Of a DNA stretch of 22,500 bases, positions 1-9,900 are shown in pieces; within the stretch, counting starts at the first letter, position 1, and each line of letters starts with the position of its first letter. A program made the position numbers and the translations under genes. The notes beneath the pieces are model-generated. The model searched no databases and was not told where the DNA came from. It saw only the letters and a list, made by a program, of their open reading frames with translations. The DNA lies in NCBI GenBank assembly GCA_905221605.1, contig CAJNDS010001157.1:1-22500 (forward strand). The letters are read 5' to 3'. Origin of the DNA: Symbiodinium natans (taxonomy: Eukaryota > Sar > Dinophyceae > Suessiales > Symbiodiniaceae).

Positions 1-1
1 G

Positions 2-961
2 AAGTACAGAAGTACTATGTACAAGCCCGAAGTGTCATGTCCTGTTGCTCTTGAAAGGTTGAAGGGTAAGGCCAAAGTGATCAAGACGCTTCCCATTTCT
101 CCGTACATTGCAAAGGAGAACTGGGACTGGAAAGAGGGAAGAGGGGGAACCGGCGATAGGACGCCGTGGACCGGCAAGACTGTCTTCAAGATCAAAGAAC
201 AAAATAAGAAGGTCAGGTTTTCCGACAAACCCAAAGTCAGGGAAATCCCCTTTGAGGGAAAGGGGTACAAACATTCCTACAAAGTTCGCAGGTACAATAC
301 TTGCTATGCTGATGCGGAAAACTGCCCTAAGCCTGACGCTAATGACCTTCAGGTTGCAATTAGGAACGCAAGGGAACTCAAGATGCTTCTTGCCCGGCAT
401 GAGGGGGGAGAGAAAACCGATTGCCACTTAGAGTGTGATGAGCCTGATTCTCTCATGTGTGGGATGTGCAAGCACGTTGTTGAGAGCTCAGAGATCGCTT
501 GTCCAGGGATCGCCACGCCCTTAGAATTCCTTGCTGACACAGGAAGCGAGGAGGACCTTATCAGCGAAGCCGATCGTGCTATGTACTTCGGCGAAGAGCC
601 AGTAGGCAACGCATTACGACAAGTGAATCTCATCACTGCTAATGGTAACGTCAAAGGTGACAAGTCGGTTAGGATCGACTTCCCGGAGTTTGGCAAAGAG
701 CTAGAGTTCTATGTTCTCAACAGCACCCCTCCTGTTTGCTCCGTAGGCAGAAGGTGCATGGAGGATGGTTATGAGTTCCACTGGTACCCCAAAAGGCCGC
801 CTTACTTTGTTGCGCCCAAAAGACTAAGGTGTAGGATGAGAGGTATGGTCCCAGTGCTAGGGGGAGGAGCAATGGCCGCTCCAAGCGCTAAGGAGGAAGC
901 CTCAGGTTCTCTCGGACGACCAGTTTTGTCCGAGGGTTTTCAGAAAACTGCCACCCAATAG
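2..961 (+). CDS. Retrotransposon Gag-Pro-like frame, aspartic protease (5' partial)
   Basis: This frame is open from the left edge of the window to a TAG at 959-961, so it is the 3' part of a longer ORF; the ATG at 17 is internal and need not be the start. Numbered from that ATG, it has a cysteine-rich stretch (C136, C140, C148, C151) that could bind zinc. A retropepsin active-site motif follows: hydrophobic residues, then D174-T-G-S at about 536-547. The last 50 residues are a Gly/Ala/Ser-rich linker. Retroelement aspartic proteases act as dimers and cut the polyprotein; this one is presumably Gag-linked because the integrase lies in the next frame. The N-terminal part is basic and of unknown fold. 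The 892-961 overlap with the next frame and a slippery heptamer at 934-940 suggest it is made both alone and fused to Pol. The protease call is good; the Gag nature of the rest is inferred from position. Confidence 0.8.
   Translation, partial: KYRSTMYKPEVSCPVALERLKGKAKVIKTLPISPYIAKENWDWKEGRGGTGDRTPWTGKTVFKIKEQNKKVRFSDKPKVREIPFEGKGYKHSYKVRRYNTCYADAENCPKPDANDLQVAIRNARELKMLLARHEGGEKTDCHLECDEPDSLMCGMCKHVVESSEIACPGIATPLEFLADTGSEEDLISEADRAMYFGEEPVGNALRQVNLITANGNVKGDKSVRIDFPEFGKELEFYVLNSTPPVCSVGRRCMEDGYEFHWYPKRPPYFVAPKRLRCRMRGMVPVLGGGAMAAPSAKEEASGSLGRPVLSEGFQKTATQ
494..796 (+). other. Retropepsin-like aspartic protease domain
   Basis: The core motif is L-E-F-L-A-D-T-G-S-E-E-D-L-I-S, with the catalytic Asp at codon 536-538. 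About 60 residues further on are a beta-rich stretch (V-R-I-D-F) and a hydrophobic segment ending V-C-S-V-G-R. That final segment may be the second half of the fold, comparable to the I-I/L-G element of retropepsins. A single DTG copy is normal for retroelement proteases, which dimerise. Domain limits are approximate. Confidence 0.75.
934..940 (+). promoter_or_regulatory. Candidate -1 ribosomal frameshift site GGGTTTT
   Basis: In the protease frame the codons read GAG GGT TTT CAG, so the heptamer G-GGT-TTT fits the X-XXY-YYZ slippery rule. It lies within the only overlap between the protease frame and the integrase frame (892-961), 18 bases before the protease stop codon. A -1 slip here enters the long downstream frame. 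The first ATG of that frame is at 1462, after the integrase zinc motif, so independent initiation would lose part of integrase. A 5-bp stem GTTTT/AAAAC (936-948) overlaps the site, and a GGCCGGCC palindrome follows at 962-969. Neither is a clear stimulatory structure. Confidence 0.5.
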
Positions 962-3900
962 GGCCGGCCGAGGCTTTCGCAGGAGCAGCAGAGGAACGAG
1001 ATCCAGTGGTCGAGCACCCCGATCCTGAGATCTCCGCAGCCATCAATGAGGTGCCGCCGATAGATATCCCCAAAGAGAAGCTCAAAAGACCAGGTTGGGT
1101 TTCGCACCCAAATGCTAAGTACTTGATTGTCGGACACAAACCAAAGACGTTTCGTACTGCTACACCAAGGTTTCCAAGATGCGAAGTCAGATCTACTTGG
1201 TTGTTCAGGGAAGGTTCTTGGGTCAAGATTGAAGATAAAGTGAACGTCAGGGAGCTTGACAACAAAGTTGCCCGACTGGAGGGTAATCCAATCCTGAGCC
1301 TCACTATCTTCGAAGACCCCGATGTTGAACCTGACAGTGACAACGAAGGAAACGCCCGCAGTCTTGCAGAGGCCGATCTGAAAGCTGAAGCCAAATCTGT
1401 TGAGCACTTGTTCTCGCACAGGCCCAAGAATCCGTTCTGCGAGGTATGTCAGCGTGCAAAGATGTTGGCTCCCCAAGCCCGCAAAAAGGGGGGCTCAAGT
1501 ACCATAGTGTCAAAGGCCTTTGGGGATCACATCACGGTTGACCATATCATCACTCGTGACCTTCGTGATCATGGGTTCCAGGACGAAAGGGTCGCACTTG
1601 TTGTTAAGGACGTGTTCACCAAATTTCGTTACGTCTACCCCTCTCCGACTAAGTCAAGCGATCAGTGTTTTGAAGACCTTCTTCACTTCCTAGGTCAAGA
1701 AGATGCAGTCGGCGTTTTCTACTCAGACAACGCACCTGAACTTCATGCCGCTATCAAAAGCCTAGGTGTCCGACATGTTACATCCCGCGAATATGTGGAC
1801 ACCAACAAGTCGGTAATCGAAAGAGAAATTCGGACGATCTTGGAGGGTACCCGCTCCAACCTTGTTCAGGCGGGTCTCCCCGACAAGCTTTGGCCGTTGG
1901 CCGCCCAACACCATGCGATGGCACTTAATGCAACTAAGAGGCTTGACAACGGGATTGTTCCCTGGGAGGCCAGGTATGGGGAACCGTTTTCAGGGATAAT
2001 GATTCCTTTTGGTGCACGTGTGTTGTACTGGAACAACCCCAAACAGAACATTCCTGCGAGCTCCAAGTTTGCGCCGACTGGTGTTGAGGGAATATTTCTT
2101 GGTTACCACATTCAACCTGGCTTCGTTTGGAAGGAGGAATACCTCGTTACCCCCGTCAAGGGTTGTGACTTTGCGTTCGAAATAGGAAACTTTCCCATCC
2201 TGAGGTCGAAGCGAATGGAGCTGTTGCCCGGGGATTTCACATTCCCAATGAGATCCGAACAGCTCGCACTGCAGGAGAGCCTCCGTAAGCCGACCCTCGC
2301 AGATCAGGACTGCTCGTGGGGAGACACAGAAGGTGCCGGAACACGCGCCCCGCCTGGGGATTCGCCGGACGAGCCTTTGCCTCCGCCCGGTGTGCCTGAT
2401 TTGGACGGCTCCGATTTGAAGGATCGTTTGTCCGAGTACTTGGACCAAGTGGCCAAGGAAAACGAGGACTATGTTCCCGAAGATGTCGGAGCTGTGGAGG
2501 ACTGGCTGGGGAGGGATGCTCCTGGATCTTCTAAGGAAGCAACATCCACGCCTAAGGCCTCATCTACTCTACCAAGACATGACCCCAAAACCATGCCTGA
2601 CGGGAAGAAAGTCCCCAAAGGGTATAACTGGGACGGGGTGAGGTTGGTTAGAGATAAGAAAGGTTCCAAAAGGCCACCTGATACCCCTTCGGAATTTTGG
2701 CACATGTATTCCAAGGCACAACGGGAGGCTGACATTGAAAGATTCGAACGCAAAAAGGCTCGTGAAGCCGAGGAAGATGCTCGCAAGGCCCTTAGAGACT
2801 CCCCGGCCATGCCTGTCATCGCCGAGCCTGACCCCGAGCCCCATAGGGACCGCATGGCGTCCTTGTATTGGGCCAAACTTGGTCAGGTTGCGAGTGAGAT
2901 GTTTGCTGTTGTTGCCAGGGTTGTCGGGCCTAAAGAGATCGAAAGTACTCCCGCTGCTAAAGAAGCCATGGACCGAGAGTGGAAGAAACTTGCCGATAAG
3001 TCTTGCTGGCTCGAAAAGAAGGTTCGAGAGTACCGGGATGTTGCCGCGGAAGCCAAACACAAGAATGTCAAGGCCCATTTCGGGAAAATCTTTGAGATTT
3101 GTTCGGTCAAGGGGGATGAACTCCCGGACGGGCACCCCCAGAAGAAATGGAAGGGTCGTAGTGTCTTCCAGGGCAATAATGTCCAGGACGAAAACCACGA
3201 TCACGCCATTTTCGCCGAACTAGGATCAAGCCCCGCTAGCATGGAGGCCGGGAAAATCATCGATGTGTTTGGTAGCCAACCCGGGTACGTGAAACAGCAG
3301 GCTGATGGCATCGCCGCATACACACAAGCCCTTTTTAAAGGCATTGAAACGTGGGTTCGTCTCCCTCGAAACAGATGGCCTAAAGGATGGTCTGGGTATG
3401 AAGATCCTGTTTGCCCACTCAGGCTCGCTTTGTACGGCCACCCTGACTCAGGTGGTATCTGGGAAAGGTACTGTACAGAACAGTTAGAGAGTGTTGGTTT
3501 TACTGCAGTTCTACCCGACATTTGGCATTCTGTTTTCTACCATGCTGAACTAGATTTGTTGCTTGTTGTGTACGTTGATGACTTCAAGATGGCCGGCCCC
3601 CAAGACAAAATCAACAAAGGTTGGGAGTTGATCGCTAAGGTGATTGACATGGAACCAGCCGAGGTCTTGGGGCGGTACTTCGGGTGTCATCACGTTGAGC
3701 AAAATCAGGTCCAGCTTTCACGGGAGGACCACCCATTTGCTTACGTCTTCGACAAGAAGCACGCTAGCCCAGCTGCCGACTACCAAGTCCGGCCGAACCG
3801 CAAAGAGGACTTCTGGGAGGTCGACGCTGAGTTAGCTGCAGTCGTTAGGCATCACATCTATCCTCGTAGGAAACTTTATGTGCCTACGCAGGACGACGTG

Positions 3901-6900
3901 TCGAAATTTCCCCACATAAGCCGTCAACGAATCACGGTGTTTGATGATGGTAGGGACCCTATCCATGATGACTTGAATCAGGGGGGCCCCGCGGACCAAT
4001 CAGGTTGGTGGACTGGGAGAACATATTTCCCCATCACTGAGGTCAGTGACGAGGACTTTTCTCATGCTCTCGCAGCTAAGCACAATAAACCCAAGCGGTC
4101 CAAAGCCGAAGCTAAACGAGAAGCACGACAGAGTAAGTTCAAGAGCACTGAATCAATCAGTCAGGGAAAAACCCCTTCCATGACTGTGCCCGTGAACGTT
4201 GTGTACTACGACATGCGAGATTTCTTGGTGTCCTGTGTTGATAGGTACTGTGAGTTGGCCAAGGTCGACAAGAAATCCCTGAAGCACGTAGCGACTCCTT
4301 TTCATGAGAACCGGGTAGCAAAAGTTCTGGAGAACAATGAACCTAGTGGTAAGCTGCAACCTATTGCTAGCCGCGTACTCATGAAGGTTTTGTTCGCTGC
4401 GAGAATGGCCAGGTGGGACTTGTTACGCGCCACTCAGGCACTGGCATCCAGAGTCACCAAGTGGTCTCGCGACTGTGACGTTGCTTTGCACAGGTTGATC
4501 AGTTACATAAACTCTTCTCTTGAAGTTCGGATGAGGGGATTCATAGGGGATCGCATTCAGGATTGTAAGTTGTGGATGTTCTGCGATGCTGACCACGCTG
4601 GTAGCCACGACAGTAAATCCACTTCAGGCTGTGCCCTTTACTTGGTTGGCCCCAATACTTACTTTCCCCTAAATGCTTTTTCCAAGAAACAGACCAGCAT
4701 CACTACTTCAAGTACGGAGAGTGAGGTTGTGGCTGCCAACCAAGGTATTCGTGCCCAGGGTCTGCCCAGCCTCAGTCTTTGGATTTTCCTGTGGCGTGAG
4801 GTTGCGAGTAGGACCGCCAGCTACCAAGCTAGGCCGAAAACCAAACCTAACCAAAGGGAAAACGACATCATCGCACGAATTGATCCTGAACTTGATGAGA
4901 TCCGTTATGGTGAGTGTAGGGCGGATGGACGAAGCGTTTCCGATTTAAACGGTCTCAAGGTCCACCTTAGCCCCAAGTTTGCTGTTCAACTCCTTGAGGA
5001 CAACCAAGCTACCATCACTATTCTCCTCAAAGGTGACAGCGAAAAACTACGTCACACCGATCGGACTCAACGCATTTCGTTTGCTTGGATCAAACAACAG
5101 TTCGAGCGTAACTTCTTCGAAATGATTAATGTTGACACCAAAGAGCAAGTAGCTGATATCTTTACCAAACCTTTCGCTGACCGAGGTAAATGGGAACATG
5201 CTCTAAGGCTCATCGCGCACGTCGATGCCCCTCTTCAGGGGGGACGGCAATCTAAGGCACACGAGTCCGATGCTCATCTCATCAACAAGCCTGTCGTTCA
5301 TGCTCACCCTGTGGTGAAGCCGTCGGGCGATCCTTGCGCAGTCGCAGCTGAGCTTACCAAGGACCGTGACTTCAGTACTAAGGCTTTGTTGCGTGTAGCC
5401 CAGATCATGTACCCCAACAAAACCAAGCGAAAGATGATTAAGCTTGACAATCGCAGCTACTACCATATCTTTGGGCAGTGGTCTTACGGAGGAATGCAAG
5501 GGGTGACTAAGGCAACACGTCGGTGGCCTCAGATTGCCCGCTTCCTAAATGGAGTTGTGCAAGCCCATGCTCCTAAGGACTTCACATGGAACTCGGTGCT
5601 GCTTAATAGCTGTACTAGTGCCTCTGTGCACAAGGACCATGGGAATGCTAAGGATAGCATGAGCTTTGCCCTCAGTGTCGGGGATTTCAAGGATGGTGAA
5701 CTGTGGTTTGCGGACCCCCTTGTTCCATCTGAAGATGCTATTGTTAGGGTCGGGCCAAATGGTAAGCGCCTTAAGGGTCGTGCTGTGTCCACCCTGAACA
5801 AAGCCATCATTTTTGATCCGCGAAAATTACACTGTGTGTTACCTTTCACTGGAACACGTTTCTCCATTGTTGCGTACACCTCCCGATCCCAAGACGCACT
5901 GCAAGATCAAGAGCTCAATTCTTTGAAGACGCTTGGATTCAGGCTGCCCCCACGTGCGGCCAGCGCTGCTTCTGCCCGAGAATACTCGAGGCCGTTGGGG
6001 TTCAAACGAATCATAGTCGAGTTTTGTTGCTCCCCCAACAGCAAACTAGGGCAGGATCGTAGCGCAAGTCAAGGATGTTATGTGTTGCGAGTCACCAGTG
6101 AGGATGATGTCTTGAAAGACTCTACATTGACTTCAGTTGTTCAGAAAATTAGTACCCTCTGCGACGAGGGGGGAGCATCTAAGCCAATTTTAGTTTATGC
6201 GTCGCTTCCGTGTACTGGTGGTTGTCCGTGGAATCGCATGACGCCTGACAGCCCAAAGTGGGAACAGCATCAGGAACTGTTTTGCAAACTCCTCAAGCAG
6301 TTCCGAAAATTCATTAGGAAGCTCAAAGAGTACAAACCACAGGTTGCCTTCGAACTCCCTAAGGATTGCGACTATTGGAAGTGGGACCATGTTCAGCATA
6401 TGGTTAATGATTTTGGACTTGAGTTCTACCGTTGCGATGGTTGCATGTTGGGGATTACGAATTACCAAGGATTACCACTAAGGAAAGCTTGGACCATTGC
6501 GTCGTCGATTCCATTGCAGCGGCTGGCAGCGCACAAGTGTGATCGCAGTCATGTTCATGGCGAGTCTAGAGGCCAGGACCTTAAGGACAGTGAGAACTAT
6601 TCACATGCCATGACTGATTGTATCCACATTGATTGGAAAAGCTTTTGCGATAGGCGTTCTAACTATGCAGCTTGTGCACAACAACAATTTTCGTGTGACC
6701 GCAAACACGTTTGCACTCGCAAAGCTGAACAAACTAACGCATTAGCTGCCTGCTGCATTCTCGCGGCAGAGTTCTGCGCGCCGGACATGGAAGCCACCAA
6801 CGCTGGAATCGTTGCTCCGACGGAGGTCCTGCGCCAGTGGTGGGATCGCCGGTTATGGGAGACTTCATTGTCTTCCGAATACCGCACCATGGCGCCTTTC

Positions 6901-9900
6901 CAGGAGGATGAAGCCAGCGTGAATAACTTTTACAAGTATTTGCCGCGGCCACTGGCATGCGAATATGCCCTCAGTGACGTCAGGGAGGCTGGTTTGGTGG
7001 CCAAAATCGGAAAGCTCACCGATCAAGGTTTGGCCATGCTCCAGCCCGAGTCTACTCGAGGCCGTTTGCGCTACCTTGTCATCGTCGCAGACTCTACAAC
7101 TACGTTCCTCACTGAAGGAAATTGGAAGACAGATCTGCTGGCAGACATCAAGGCCAACCGCGGCAATGCCTTCCCACATCATCTTGGCGTTGAGTACATT
7201 CCTACATGGGGTGCGAATCTCACGCGGCTCGTAGAGCTCGCCGTGGGAAAAGTCACCCAACTGGAGCGTGAAACTGGCGCCAGTGGTCAGGTGAGCATTG
7301 ACCTCATGATGATCTGGAACGGGAACGAGTTCGTCGGCGAAAGAGGTCTGTTTTTGGACCCAGGCTTCAAGAGCAAGACGGAGTGGCTTCGTGGTTACCC
7401 GCACATGGCAAAGGGGAGCTGGGAGTTCATTGGACCAAAGGTTCTCCGGGAGATAGGCAAGTTGGCGGATCTACAGTCACGGGCGTCAGTGGGTACTGTG
7501 CTGCTCACGTCTGCGACCGACGCTGCCAGCTACTGCCTCCCGCGCGACTGGGGTACCATCATGGCGGATTTGCTCGACTATGCCGCCCAACTTGGGCTGG
7601 CCGTCAAGCATTTCAATACGCCTGCAAGCCAGATCCGCAAGTTCGATCACTTTCACTTCCAGGAGGACAGCGCCTATCGTTTGCAGCTGTTGAGGTGGTT
7701 GGGTTTTACCGCCAGGATTATGGTCCTTCGTCACCAATGCTCCTTCTTCAAGGAAGCCGACATCGACCTGATCCTGCAAAACTACGGCCACGTCTCAAAG
7801 CCTAACGTCAAGTTCGCTGTGGACGTGCAGGTGGAGGAGAAGCTCCTGAATCACTTCCGTAAAGGAAGAGTAGCGCCCACATATCAGCCGCTTGTCGAGG
7901 CTGACCCGTGGGACGACATCTACTTCCAAGGACCCCAGGAGCAGTTCCCCGACACCGCGCCGAACCACTTTGTCCACCGGGACTTCAAGGACCACGTTCA
8001 CCTGGGAGATGGGGAATATGTTACCCGCGAGGACTACGACGAGATGATCAAGAAGAGCGAGGAAAATGCCCCCCGTCCAGGGGAGGCCGTCGTTGTTCCG
8101 TCATCGTCGTCAACGGCGCGGGAGACTAAGGAGAAACTTTTGGCCAGGGGGGAGGTCTACAGTCGTCAGCGGACCGACCCTGAGTCCAGTGCCCCCAAAC
8201 GGGCAAAGAAGGGCCCACACGAGGCTGACTACGACGAGCCCATCAAGTCCGGCTACTACACAACCGATGACGATTGGTGCCTCGTCGACATGCTGGGCCT
8301 CGATTGGGACGCAATCCATTTATGCCCACCGGAAGGTGAGGCCGAGTGGGTTGACATCCTTCAGGACGAGATGCCGAACTTCAAGTATGTCAACATTCCC
8401 CAGCATCACAAGACTGCCTTGTCCGGCATTGTTCGTGGCAAGATCGTCCCGGGCCTGCAGGGCGATGGATTGTGGTGCTCTACGAGGAGGATTCTCGAGG
8501 CCTGGAACAAGAAGACGAACAAGGATTATGGCCTCGGGATGCTCCTCACCGTCGTCAAGAACGACAATCGCAGCAGGTTCCAGCTGCGAATCGACCGCAA
8601 CCACCCCCTCGCCGAGTACTACGGCCTAGGAGGGTACCCTACCCTTATTAGGGCGAACCAAGGCATCTCCAAGGATGCTATGAAAGGGGTGCCCGACTCG
8701 ATCCTTGCTGAGGCCTGGTTCAGCATGATCCCAGAAGCAGAAATGGATGTGCATTCTGCCACCTGGGAAGGTCGGCCGGTTTTGCCCCTGGAGAAGATTC
8801 CACGCAGGCTCTACCACCGCACCTACAAGGATCGAGCCTTTGCCATCTTGGACTCCTGCTTTATCCCCGGGCACCACACCGCGAATGCCTTTGTGTATTT
8901 TGCCGACCGGGAGGTAGGGCCGGGAGAAAACGTCCCTGGCGTGAGGAGCGATCGTCCCGTCGAGATCGTCATCAACACCATGGAGGCCCTCAGTCAGGGC
9001 GCCGGACTGTTTTACTCCCGATCAGACGGCGTCCTCTGCCGAGAGGCTATCTCCGGGTCCACGGTCCTTTATATTCGTGACACAAGGACCGATGAAATTT
9101 TGTGGTCCGCCACGGATGGGCCCGAAGGACGGGAGGAGGAAGAGAATGCCCCTCAGGTAGAGGAGGCCGAATCTTCCGGAAGCATGGTTGTTGAAGCCGT
9201 GGGACCTCTCCAAGAAGCACAAGAGGAGCCTGATGTCGAGCATGAAGAAGCCCCGTTGGTCAAGGAGGAGTTCGATGTTCCCATCCTTGAGGAGGTCGAG
9301 AGCACCGTTCCTGAACTTCCACATCTACGCGTTCGCTTCAACACTGACGCCGATGTCATCGAGGTGTCACCTTCAGGAAGGAACCGTTTGACTGAAGGTC
9401 AGTTGCAAGTGGTCCCTGATGAAGGAATGGCTACCCGTTCTACGGCACCGGCAACCCAGGCGCCGCGTCCTGGATGGAACAGGGGAATCACGCAGGTTCA
9501 GTGCGTCAGTTGTGGCAAGCTCCGTCTCGAAGGTCAGCACAAGTGCTTCCACTGTGGCTACTACGTCACCCGTGGGGCCACCCAGAGCGCCTTCAGAATG
9601 TGGATGGCGCGTGAGCGCTCCCATGTCTTGGACGCCCTGGCGGAGCAGTTTGGGAAGGGCCTTTGGGAGTTGGATGCCGCGAAGATTCGCCAGGCCGCTG
9701 GAACGCACGATTTGAGGGGACAGCAGAGCGTAGATGGCCGAGCTATCATGTTAGCACGCCAGAATCTCAAAGGCTTCATGAAGCACGGCTACACGTCGAT
9801 GGTAGACAAGTTCGACCAGGACGACACCTACGCGATCCACGCTATCAAGGGCGGCTGGACGAGAAGGCGGCTCACTATTCAGGACTGCGTGGCATGCGCT

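Noticed and set aside
2569-3204. 211-codon minus-strand ORF and other overlapping ORFs inside the polyprotein
   Set aside because: Antisense or out-of-frame shadows of the continuous integrase/RT frame, which carries clear catalytic motifs.
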